From: Phaeodactylibacter luteus
GTDB taxonomy: Bacteria; Bacteroidota; Bacteroidia; Chitinophagales; Saprospiraceae
Length of the DNA: 64,000 bases
Assembly (NCBI RefSeq): GCF_007993045.1
Contig: NZ_VOOR01000013.1
Coordinates: forward strand, 58,384 to 122,383
Direction of reading: 5' to 3'
The notes under the pieces: generated by a model
What the model was told of the DNA's origin: nothing
Seen by the model: only the letters and a program-made list of their open reading frames with translations
Database searches by the model: none
Translations under genes and position numbers: made by a program
In this document: one piece after another, positions 8,403 to 17,558 of the stretch
How the letters are laid out: the number at the start of each line of letters is the position of its first letter
Position numbering within the stretch: the first letter of the stretch is position 1

Positions 8403-8972
8403 ATGATTACCGATATCAATCAGCTAGACCTCAATAAAAAGTACACCTATGCAGATTACCTGCAGTGGGGGTTCAAAGAACGGGTAGAGCTCATAAAAGG
8501 GCGCGTGTTTAAAATGTCCCCGGCACCTAGTGTAAAGCATCAGCAAGTAAGCAGAAACCTGCTCCACTTTTTAGACGCCTTGCTCTGGAAACAACCCTGC
8601 CAATTATTCCATGCACCCTTCGATGTAAAGCTCAACAAAAAGGGCAAAGACACTGTCGTCCAACCCGACATCTGCGTCGTTTGCGAAGTATCCAAACTAG
8701 ATGAGCAAAGCTGTAACGGTGCCCCTGACCTCATCATCGAAATCCTCTCTCCCGGCAACAGCCGCAAAGAGCGCAAAGAAAAATTTGAACTCTACGAGGA
8801 AAATGAAGTCAAAGAATATTGGCTGGTCGATATCTCGGAAAACAGCGTCACCGTCTATACCTTGAATGAGCATGGCCGCTATATTGGCAGCAAGCCCTAT
8901 GTAACGGGCGAGCGCCCCGTGTCTGCCGTCCTCCCGGATTTGAACATCCCGTTGACCGAAGTATTTGAATAA
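8403..8972 (+). CDS. Uma2-family (DUF820) PD-(D/E)XK nuclease-like protein
   Basis: A 189-residue Uma2/DUF820 protein. Family landmarks are YADYLQW and RVELIKGRVFKMSPAP at the N-terminus, VVQPDICVVCE (the metal-binding Asp) and PDLIIEILSPGNSRKERKEKFELYEENEVKEYWLVD (Glu and Lys of the restriction-endonuclease-like core). Uma2 proteins are abundant in cyanobacteria and Bacteroidota as stand-alone genes. Nuclease activity is predicted from the fold, and the biological role is unknown. Here it is bracketed by a perfect 29-bp direct repeat, so it looks like an inserted single-gene cassette between the epimerase and the toxin-antitoxin island. Confidence 0.88.
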   Translation: MITDINQLDLNKKYTYADYLQWGFKERVELIKGRVFKMSPAPSVKHQQVSRNLLHFLDALLWKQPCQLFHAPFDVKLNKKGKDTVVQPDICVVCEVSKLDEQSCNGAPDLIIEILSPGNSRKERKEKFELYEENEVKEYWLVDISENSVTVYTLNEHGRYIGSKPYVTGERPVSAVLPDLNIPLTEVFE

Positions 8973-8994
8973 AGGTCTTGAGCCGTGAATGAAA

Positions 8995-9023
8995 TGCTGC
9001 CATCTGTGCAAATCTGTGGACAA
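8995..9023 (+). repeat. 29-bp direct repeat right of Uma2 gene
   Basis: Identical to 8315-8343. A C/A-rich array starts about a dozen bases further on. Confidence 0.9.
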
Positions 9024-9035
9024 AACCGGCCACTA

Positions 9036-9262
9036 ACACACGCTCAAAACCCCAAAACCACCAAAACACCACAAAACCACAAAACCAAAACACCGAACCC
9101 CCAGCCCCCCCCAAGAAAACCATAAAACCACAACACCAACCTCCAAGCCAAAACCCAGAGAACCACAAAACCAAAACACCGAACCCCCAGCCCCCCCCAA
9201 GAAAACCATAAAACCAAAACACCAAACCCCAAGCCACAACCCCAGAAACACCACAACTACGG
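9036..9262 (+). repeat. C/A-rich low-complexity array 1
   Basis: Almost free of T on this strand. Built from AAAACCACAAAACC, AAAACACC, AACCCCAGCCCCCCCC and CCAAGCCACAACC phrases with longer internal repeats; one phrase of about 40 bases recurs about 75 bases apart. The complement gives G/T-rich open frames coding for Trp/Phe/Gly/Val/Leu strings, which I regard as artefacts. From 9263 to the next gene at 9443 I see no other feature. Confidence 0.85.
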
Positions 9263-9442
9263 AAGCCAAGAATCGCGTTTCGATAAATTTTGAACACCTT
9301 GATTTTGGGAACTCTCCACCCTGCCCCACTGTTTTAACAATCAGATCATTAGCAGACTGTTATGCAGATAATACTGCTACTCGCGTAACACTAGAACAAG
9401 CCTCTGCCACAACCTGAGCGATAAGCTGCAAAAAGAAAAAAA

Positions 9443-9667
9443 ATGACCGTATTAAACATAGAGCTGGTAGACCCAAGAGCCAAAAGCCTCTTAGAAGAAT
9501 TGGCTAAACTAAACCTTATCCGTATTCAGGAAGAAACAAAACCAAGCTTGTCTTCAATTGCCGAGCGCATCCGGAAACGCGCTGCAGAGGAAGCGGTCAC
9601 GGAAGAGGAGATCATAACAGAGGTGGAAAAAGTCAGAGCAGCACTGTATAAAGAAAGTGCCTCTTAA
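9443..9667 (+). CDS. putative antitoxin of a PIN toxin pair
   Basis: A 74-residue, charged, mostly helical protein starting TVLNIELVDPRAKSLLEELAKLNLI. Its last 11 bases overlap the start of a PIN-domain gene, the usual antitoxin-toxin order. The N-terminal strand and the Glu-rich C-terminal helix fit a small antitoxin that binds both operator DNA and the toxin. I cannot place it in a named antitoxin family. Identification rests on position and size. Confidence 0.7.
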   Translation: MTVLNIELVDPRAKSLLEELAKLNLIRIQEETKPSLSSIAERIRKRAAEEAVTEEEIITEVEKVRAALYKESAS

Positions 9668-10073
9668 AAAGATCATCTTAGATACAAACCTTTGGATCAG
9701 TCACCTGATTTCAGAACGCCTGATCCAATTGGATGCCTTATTAGCTAATAATCAGGTGAAACTAATCTTTAGTGAGCAACTTTTAGAAGAGTTTGTTTTA
9801 GTAGCCCAACGGTCAAAATTTCAAAAGTATTTTGCAGCAGAAGATATCCAAGACCTTTTGGCTGTTTTCGATACCTTCGGCGCAATGGTCGAAGTAAAAT
9901 CTGAAGTTGATATATGCAGAGACCCAAAAGACAATTTCCTGTTAGCTATGGCCAAAGACAGTGAAGCTGATTTTTTAATTACAGGCGATAAAGACCTACT
10001 GGTGCTAAAACAATTCGAGGAAACAGAAATCCTAACCTTTACGGATTTCATCCATTTTATGATGCCAGAGTAA
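9657..10073 (+). CDS. PIN-domain ribonuclease toxin
   Basis: A 138-residue PIN-domain protein of the stand-alone putative-toxin group. Acidic active-site residues are visible: Asp in IILDTNLWIS near the N-terminus, Glu in LLEEFVLVA, Asp in CRDPKDNFLLAMA and Asp in ADFLITGDKDLL. Such toxins cleave RNA with Mg or Mn. The GTG start lies inside the antitoxin gene (11-base overlap), so the two are translationally coupled. The pair sits between two C/A-rich arrays. Confidence 0.85.
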   Translation: MPLKKIILDTNLWISHLISERLIQLDALLANNQVKLIFSEQLLEEFVLVAQRSKFQKYFAAEDIQDLLAVFDTFGAMVEVKSEVDICRDPKDNFLLAMAKDSEADFLITGDKDLLVLKQFEETEILTFTDFIHFMMPE

Positions 10074-10190
10074 TTGCCCCTGACACTTCTGTCCTTATCA
10101 ACTACTACAGATCGAACGATAAAAAGGCAAGTTTCCTTTTTGACTTTTCTCAAGAATAAAAACCCCAAACCTCCTAATATCTGAATAAAG

Positions 10191-10218
10191 ATAAAGGGTA
10201 AAGCTGCCAAGATTAAAG
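10191..10218 (+). repeat. array leader motif, copy 1
   Basis: ATAAAGGGTAAAGCTGCCAA and eight further bases stand directly before C/A array 2. A near copy (four substitutions) stands directly before array 4 at 11905-11932. Between the PIN stop (10073) and this point I see no other feature. Confidence 0.65.
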
Positions 10219-10391
10219 CAAAACCAAAACCCCAAAACCACAACACCAAAACACCAGACAACCCCAAGAAAACCACAACACCAAAACACCAGACAACCCC
10301 CAAGAAAACCAAAACACCAAAACACCACAAAACCAACCCCCAAGCCACAACCCAGAGAACCACAACACCAAACCCCCAAACACCCCAAAAC
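10219..10391 (+). repeat. C/A-rich low-complexity array 2
   Basis: Same vocabulary as array 1 (AAAACCACAACACC, AAAACACCAGACAACCCC, CCAAGAAAACC). It runs without a break into the 392-bp duplicated segment carrying the first start-less S23 frame. Confidence 0.85.
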
Positions 10392-10783
10392 CCCTCCCCC
10401 ATCGGCAACTTCAAAAAACTCCGCGTCTGGCAACTAAGCAAAAACCTAGCCGTCAAGATCTACCAAGTAACCGATGAGCACACAAAATTCAAACAAGACT
10501 TCCGCTTCCGAGACCAAATCAGAGCCGCCGCAGTCTCCGTCCCCTCCAACACCGCCGAAGGAGACGAGCTAGACACCAACAAACAAAGCATCCGGCACTT
10601 CTACATCGCAAAAGGCTCAACCGCAGAAGTCATCACCCAACTCATAATCGCACAAGAAATCGGCTACCTGCCCCCCAAAATAACAGAAGAACTCATAAAG
10701 GAATACGAACACGTTTCCCACATGCTAGCCAAACTCATAACCGCCCGATCCAAAACACCATAAAACCAACACACCAAACCCCA
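10392..10783 (+). repeat. 392-bp direct duplication, copy A
   Basis: Identical to 13381-13772 except for three substitutions that I can count: AAG/AGG, CCC/CCA and ACC/GCC within the S23 frame. It begins at CCCTCCCCCATCGG and ends inside the following C/A array, so the duplicated unit is the S23 frame plus a little array DNA. Confidence 0.9.
10401..10763 (+). CDS. S23-type four-helix-bundle protein without an ATG start (copy A)
   Basis: The frame from 10401 to the TAA at 10761-10763 reads IGNFKKLRVWQLSKNLAVKI and continues through FRDQIRAAAVSVPSNTAEGDE and FYIAKGSTAEVITQLIIAQE to a final helix. This is a complete four-helix-bundle S23 protein of about 120 residues. No ATG, GTG or TTG occurs in frame before the body of the protein; upstream the frame continues into the C/A array as a Pro/Thr/Asn/Gln string. 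It may start at an ATC, be read from the array, or be silent. The absence of stops and frameshifts argues for recent function. Copy B at 13.4 kb is nearly identical. Confidence 0.65.
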   Translation: MGNFKKLRVWQLSKNLAVKIYQVTDEHTKFKQDFRFRDQIRAAAVSVPSNTAEGDELDTNKQSIRHFYIAKGSTAEVITQLIIAQEIGYLPPKITEELIKEYEHVSHMLAKLITARSKTP

Positions 10784-10935
10784 GAAAAACCACAAAACCA
10801 CAAAACCAAAACACCAAAACACCCCAGAAAAACCACAAAACCAAAACACCAAAACACCCCAGAACCACCAAAACACCAAACCCCAAGCCACAACCCCAGA
10901 ACCACCAAAACACCAAAACCCCAAGCCCCCCCTCA
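10764..10935 (+). repeat. C/A-rich low-complexity array 3
   Basis: Follows the S23 frame directly. The stop codon TAA is part of an array-like phrase (CACCATAAAACCAACACACC). Contains repeated AGAAAAACCACAAAACC and AACACCAAAACACCCC phrases. Confidence 0.85.
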
Positions 10936-10968
10936 AACGATTCCAACCAAAGATTGGTTATTCTAAAT

Positions 10969-11307
10969 ATGCAAAATTATAAAACCACAAAACCGGAAGA
11001 AACCAGTCCCACTCCATCCGCAACTGCCCTGTCCTGTCGTATGTTCTGGGACACACCCGTTTCCAATATCCATTGGCACGAACATCGGCACTTCATCGTA
11101 CAGCGGGTCATGCGTTACGGAAAGCTGGAAGACTGGAAACTCATTCAACAATGGTATGGACCAGATACGCTTCGTGAAATTGTAGTATCTCTAAACAACC
11201 TCGATGCCATAAGTGTAGCTTTCCTAAGCTTAGTATTGAATATAGACAAAAAAGCATTCCGGTGCTACACAGAAAAACAGTCTCGGCAGAGCTTCTGGGA
11301 TTATTAG
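10969..11307 (+). CDS. DUF6922-like partner of the AbiEii-type toxin
   Basis: About 112 residues from the ATG at 10969. The body has SCRMFWDTPVSNIHWHEHRHFIVQRVMRYG and LEDWKLIQQWYGPDTLREIV, a pattern common in Bacteroidota proteins encoded directly upstream of AbiEii-like nucleotidyltransferases. It overlaps the next gene by 46 bases. By position it is the antitoxin or regulator of the pair. The family name is from memory. The first residues (QNYKTTKPEE) read through array-like CCACAAAACC sequence. Confidence 0.7.
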   Translation: MQNYKTTKPEETSPTPSATALSCRMFWDTPVSNIHWHEHRHFIVQRVMRYGKLEDWKLIQQWYGPDTLREIVVSLNNLDAISVAFLSLVLNIDKKAFRCYTEKQSRQSFWDY

Positions 11308-11879
11308 AATCCCTCATGGAAATACCAGCCTTTTCGAAACTGCGATTGGTGGGTGGTACAGCTCTGGCGCTTCAGCTTGGGCATCGGAGCTCCATAGATA
11401 TTGATTTATTTGGCGAACACCATCTCGATGATCATCAGCTTTCAGTACAATTATCTGAATTCGCAGAAGTAGTTGCCATCAGAGGCAGCAGTTCCATTAA
11501 AGCTTTTTTCATCAATAATATCAAAGTCGACATCGTCAATTACCCCTATCCATGGATTGCTTCGCAAGTAGAGGAAGATGGAATTCGTATGGCGTCAATA
11601 TTGGATATCGCCGCCATGAAAATTGCAGCGATTGAACAGCGGGGTTCCAAAAAAGACTTTATCGACCTTTATTTCCTGCTACAGCAATTTTCACTCCTGG
11701 AAATAATGCAGTTCTACCAACAAAAAATCACCGATGGAAATGAATGGATAGCCCTCCGTAGCCTAGCTTATTTCGAGGATGCAGAACGCGAACCGATGCC
11801 AACAATGTTCTCCGACACCTCCTGGCCACTTATCAAAAACCACATCGCTAACGAGGTTCGGAAGTATAGCCGCCAATGA
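11262..11879 (+). CDS. AbiEii/AbiGii-family nucleotidyltransferase toxin
   Basis: A 205-residue protein with a GTG start; MLHRKTVSAELLGLLESLM is the usual opening of this group. The nucleotidyltransferase core is visible: GGTALALQLGHRSSIDIDLF supplies the GG/T loop and the DxD metal ligands, and VDIVNYP the third acidic strand. ILDIAAMKIAAIEQRGSKKDFIDLYFLL is the helical region of the AbiEii/DUF1814 family. Known members inhibit growth by modifying tRNA with nucleotides. With the preceding gene it forms a toxin-antitoxin or phage-defence pair, lying between C/A arrays. Confidence 0.87.
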   Translation: MLHRKTVSAELLGLLESLMEIPAFSKLRLVGGTALALQLGHRSSIDIDLFGEHHLDDHQLSVQLSEFAEVVAIRGSSSIKAFFINNIKVDIVNYPYPWIASQVEEDGIRMASILDIAAMKIAAIEQRGSKKDFIDLYFLLQQFSLLEIMQFYQQKITDGNEWIALRSLAYFEDAEREPMPTMFSDTSWPLIKNHIANEVRKYSRQ

Positions 11880-11904
11880 TACCTGAACAAGGGCAGAAGC
11901 AAGG

Positions 11905-11932
11905 TTAAAGTGTAAAGCTCCCAAGGTTAAAG
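11905..11932 (+). repeat. array leader motif, copy 2
   Basis: TTAAAGTGTAAAGCTCCCAA and eight further bases, matching 10191-10218 at 24 of 28 positions and also placed at the upstream edge of a C/A array. Confidence 0.65.
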
Positions 11933-12181
11933 GACCACAACCCTAGCACTACAACACCAAACCCCCAAAACACCACAAAACCAAAACACCACAAAACCAA
12001 ACCCAAGCCCAACCCCCAGCAACACCAAAACCCCAGAAACACCACAAAACCACAAAACCAAAACACCAAACCCCAAGCCACAACCCAGAGAACCACAACA
12101 CCAAACCCCCAGACACCCCCAAGAAAACCACAAAACCACAACACCAAACCCCAAGCCACACCCCGGAAAACCATACCCCCC
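11933..12181 (+). repeat. C/A-rich low-complexity array 4
   Basis: Repeated AACACCACAAAACC, CCAAGCCCAACCCCCAGC and CCAAGCCACAACCCAGAG phrases, ending at the DUF4240 gene. Confidence 0.85.
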
Positions 12182-12235
12182 TTGCCCCAACCTCAAAAAA
12201 AAACTAACTTGAAAGCGACTTACTCAAATGGCGAC

Positions 12236-12799
12236 ATGACCCAAAATATCAAAATACCCATCCATCAGCTCAATGAAGACAAACTCAAAGAGCTGCAAGA
12301 AAAGTACCCCGGGGCAGAGGTCAACCTGATCCTTCAGGCAGAGCCCGGCAGCAGCTTGAACGAACAAGACTTCTGGGGGATTATTGACCTGCTGGACTGG
12401 GAAGCCAAAACAGATGAAGCCATTGTATGCCCGGCAGTAGAAAAGCTTGCCCAACTCGATGCCCGCTCCATCTACAGCTTTGCCGACCTGCTCTCTGAAA
12501 AGCTATACCGGCTCGACCAAAAGGAATACGCCCTTCATATCGGCGAGGACGCCTGGCAGCCAGACGCCTACTTTTCTGTAGACAACTTCCTTTATGCCCG
12601 GGCCTGTGTCATTGCCAATGGAAAAGACTACTATGAAAAGGTACTGTCCTATCCAGAAGCCATGCCCAAAGACCTGACCTTCGAGTCCCTGCTGTATGTA
12701 CCCAGTGAAGCTTTCGAGCTTAAAACCGGAAAACCCTATGACTATATACCTGCCTACCCTATCGAGACGTATAGTAATAAGCAGGGCTGGAGAGACTAA
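12236..12799 (+). CDS. DUF4240-family protein, possible immunity partner
   Basis: About 187 residues from the ATG at 12236. A TTG at 12182 would add 18 residues that read out of the C/A array, so I prefer the internal ATG. The block EQDFWGIIDLLDWE, followed by LDARSIYSFADLLSEKLYRLD and VDNFLYARACVIANGKDYYEKVL, fits DUF4240, a family found mainly in Bacteroidota and actinobacteria. Function unknown. The next gene starts six bases after its stop and encodes a nuclease-like toxin domain. By analogy with polymorphic-toxin cassettes this acidic protein could be the cognate immunity protein or antitoxin, which is an inference only. Confidence 0.7.
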   Translation: MTQNIKIPIHQLNEDKLKELQEKYPGAEVNLILQAEPGSSLNEQDFWGIIDLLDWEAKTDEAIVCPAVEKLAQLDARSIYSFADLLSEKLYRLDQKEYALHIGEDAWQPDAYFSVDNFLYARACVIANGKDYYEKVLSYPEAMPKDLTFESLLYVPSEAFELKTGKPYDYIPAYPIETYSNKQGWRD

Positions 12800-12804
12800 G
12801 TGGT

Positions 12805-13110
12805 ATGGCAAAGCATGGTAATAGCCTCGACAATGAAAAAGAGCACCATCTCTACGCCATACACGATCGAAAGGAGAAAGACATCTTCAAATATGGCATT
12901 AGCGACAAACCTATCGGAAAAGATGGCTACTCCTCAAGAATGCGTGAACAGATCAATTTTCTCAATGCAGCCGTAGGCATCATCCGCTATGTTGGAGAAA
13001 TCCTCATCAAAGGGATCATTGGCAGAAAAAAAGCACGCCAACTCGAAGATGAGCACATTAAAGCGTATGAACGTAAAAAGGGTAGAAAACCTAGAGGAAA
13101 CAGAAGGTAA
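12805..13110 (+). CDS. GIY-YIG/URI-fold nuclease domain protein, toxin-like
   Basis: A 101-residue basic protein. It shows a GIY-YIG/URI-fold active-site series in order: LYAIHD (first Tyr), FKYGISDKPI (YIG-like), SRMREQINFLN (Arg), ARQLEDEHIKAY (metal Glu) and GRKPRGNRR (Asn with basic tail). It resembles the Tox-URI2 type toxin domain found at the C-termini of polymorphic toxins, but here it stands alone with no secretion or delivery domain. It follows the DUF4240 gene after five bases, and a C/A array begins about 40 bases after its stop. DNA or RNA cleavage is the likely activity; the target is unknown. Confidence 0.7.
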   Translation: MAKHGNSLDNEKEHHLYAIHDRKEKDIFKYGISDKPIGKDGYSSRMREQINFLNAAVGIIRYVGEILIKGIIGRKKARQLEDEHIKAYERKKGRKPRGNRR

Positions 13111-13149
13111 TCCAACCACCCTCCGCCCGCCGAAGCCTGTAGGCGAAGG

Positions 13150-13380
13150 AGGACAACACCAGAAAACCCCAAGAACACCACAACACCAAAACACCACAAA
13201 ACCAAACCCAAGCCCAACCCCAGAAACACCAAAACACCAAACCCCCAGACACCCCCAAGAAAACCAAAACACCACAACACCACAAAACCAAACCCAAGCC
13301 CAACCCCAGAAACACCAAAACACCAAACCCCCAGACAACCCCAAGAAAACCACAACACCACAAAACCAAACCCCCAAACC
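13150..13380 (+). repeat. C/A-rich low-complexity array 5
   Basis: Contains two copies of an approximately 70-base phrase (AAAACCAAACCCAAGCCCAA followed by CCCCAGAAACACC and CCCCCAGAC) about 85 bases apart. It runs directly into duplication copy B. Confidence 0.85.
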
Positions 13381-13772
13381 CCCTCCCCCATCGGCAACTT
13401 CAAAAAACTCCGCGTCTGGCAACTAAGCAAAAACCTAGCCGTCAGGATCTACCAAGTAACCGATGAGCACACAAAATTCAAACAAGACTTCCGCTTCCGA
13501 GACCAAATCAGAGCCGCCGCAGTCTCCGTCCCCTCCAACACCGCCGAAGGAGACGAGCTAGACACCAACAAACAAAGCATCCGGCACTTCTACATCGCAA
13601 AAGGCTCAACCGCAGAAGTCATCACCCAACTCATAATCGCACAAGAAATCGGCTACCTGCCCCCAAAAATAACAGAAGAACTCATAAAGGAATACGAACA
13701 CGTTTCCCACATGCTAGCCAAACTCATAGCCGCCCGATCCAAAACACCATAAAACCAACACACCAAACCCCA
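13381..13772 (+). repeat. 392-bp direct duplication, copy B
   Basis: Second copy of 10392-10783, same strand, three substitutions. Confidence 0.9.
13390..13752 (+). CDS. S23-type four-helix-bundle protein without an ATG start (copy B)
   Basis: Same frame and length as copy A, with Lys-to-Arg and Thr-to-Ala changes. It again lacks any ATG, GTG or TTG at the expected N-terminus and is preceded by a C/A array whose frame stays open and encodes a Pro/Thr/Gln/Asn-rich string. That two copies both keep an intact frame without a canonical start suggests either a non-standard start or that the shared segment was copied after the start had been lost. Confidence 0.65.
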   Translation: MGNFKKLRVWQLSKNLAVRIYQVTDEHTKFKQDFRFRDQIRAAAVSVPSNTAEGDELDTNKQSIRHFYIAKGSTAEVITQLIIAQEIGYLPPKITEELIKEYEHVSHMLAKLIAARSKTP

Positions 13773-14230
13773 AGCCACAACCCCAGAACCACCAAAACAC
13801 CACAAAACCAAACCACCAAAACACCAGACAACCCCCAAGAACACCAAACCACCACAACACCAGACAACCCCCAGAAAACCCAAACCCCAAGAACACCAAA
13901 ACACCAGACAACCACAAAACCAAACCACCAAAACACCAGACAACCCCAAGAACACCCAAACCCCAAGAACACCAAAACACCAGAAAACCCACAACACTCC
14001 AAAACCCAACCCCCAAGCCAAACCCCAGAAACACCACAAAACCATAACACCAAAACACCCTACCCCCCCCAAGCCAAACCCCAGAAACACCACAAAACCA
14101 AACCACCACAAAACCAAACCACCAAAACACCACAAAACCAAACCACCAAACCACCAAACCACCAAAACACCATAACACCAGACAACCACAAAACCAAACC
14201 ACCAACCCCCAGCCCCCCCCAGAAAACCCC
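13753..14230 (+). repeat. C/A-rich low-complexity array 6
   Basis: The longest array, nearly 480 bases, with AAACCACCAAAACACC, CAGACAACCCC and AAGCCAAACCCCAGAAACACC phrases. It reaches to six bases before the ATG of the Wza-like gene, so that gene's 5' leader consists of array DNA. Confidence 0.85.
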
Positions 14231-14235
14231 AAAAA

Positions 14236-15048
14236 ATGAACACCATCATAAAAAATATAACCTTCTTAACCCTAATCCTCCTCCTCGCTTCCTCCTGCGT
14301 ACAACACCGCCAGCTCATCAACTTCAACGAAGCCAACCTCCCCGAAGACACCCCCGAGAAAATCTTCAACGATATTAACCTCACAATACAACCCGAAGAC
14401 CTCCTGCGTATCGACGTAACCAGCATTGACCCGCTCGCCGCAGCGCCTTTCAACCCCGGAACGGGTCCTGGGGGGCAAAGACAAAATATGCAAATGGGTG
14501 GACAAGGTCAAGGCGGTAACTACATGCTCGAGATGTTCCAGGGCTACCTGGTCGACCAAAATGGCTACATCGACTTCCCGGTATTGGGGCAACTAAAGGT
14601 GGAAGGGCTCACCATAGAAGAAGCCAAAGGGCAAATCTACGGGCTGCTGCAGGAATATATCAAAGACCCGGTCGTGGAAATGCGGTTCCTAAATCTAAAG
14701 ATTACAGTGCTGGGAGAAGTGAACGCACCGGGGGTCCAACGCTTGTCCAACAAACGAACAACTATACTTGAAGTAATCGGCATGGCAGGAGACCTCAGCG
14801 ATTACGCCAACCGGAATAACGTCCTTTTAATCCGGGAAAAAAAAGGGCGGCGCACCTATACCCGACTGGACCTGCAATCAGCAGAAATTTTTTCGTCTCC
14901 CTATTTTTATATGCAGCAGAATGATGTGATCTATGTAGAGCCGATTCAGGCGCGGATTGCTACAGTAGCCGACCCGGCTCAGCGGATTATCTCTTATGCT
15001 ACGGCTGGATTGTCTTTGATCTCATTAATTATTGCCCTGAGCAGATAA
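14236..15048 (+). CDS. wza: polysaccharide export outer-membrane lipoprotein (Wza-like)
   Basis: A 270-residue protein with a lipoprotein signal (LLLASSC, Cys at about 21). It has a polysaccharide-export domain (IQPEDLLRIDVTSIDP, GYLVDQNGYIDFPVLGQLKVEGLT) followed by a soluble ligand-binding (SLBB-type) segment (ITVLGEVNAPGVQRL, EVIGMAGDLSDYANRNNVLLIRE). A C-terminal hydrophobic helix (about 250-268) is typical of the Bacteroidota form. It should form the outer-membrane export channel working with the Wzc-like kinase 45 bases downstream. The internal Gly/Gln/Met-rich insert (about residues 77-92) is unusual and may be a flexible loop. Confidence 0.9.
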   Translation: MNTIIKNITFLTLILLLASSCVQHRQLINFNEANLPEDTPEKIFNDINLTIQPEDLLRIDVTSIDPLAAAPFNPGTGPGGQRQNMQMGGQGQGGNYMLEMFQGYLVDQNGYIDFPVLGQLKVEGLTIEEAKGQIYGLLQEYIKDPVVEMRFLNLKITVLGEVNAPGVQRLSNKRTTILEVIGMAGDLSDYANRNNVLLIREKKGRRTYTRLDLQSAEIFSSPYFYMQQNDVIYVEPIQARIATVADPAQRIISYATAGLSLISLIIALSR

Positions 15049-15092
15049 CGGCCCATCCGCATTTTATAACCGGACAGCCAACCACCAAAAAC

Positions 15093-17486
<2,394 letters not shown>

Positions 17487-17558
17487 CAACCGAACCATTA
17501 AGCGAAACTTGGTACTCTTCTCTGGACCTTATGCCTTCGTAAAAAGTTAAAAACATAC

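Noticed and set aside
9036..14230. Long minus-strand open frames rich in Trp, Phe, Gly, Val, Leu
   Set aside because: They are the complement of T-free C/A arrays, which cannot contain stops on that strand except rarely. No domain, no start context, and the same string recurs in several frames of the same array.
8315..14230. CRISPR array
   Set aside because: Repeats are variable in length, without regular unique spacers, and no cas gene is present.
8299..14235. Classical integron
   Set aside because: No tyrosine integrase and no attC-like imperfect palindrome at the cassette ends; separators are low-complexity DNA.
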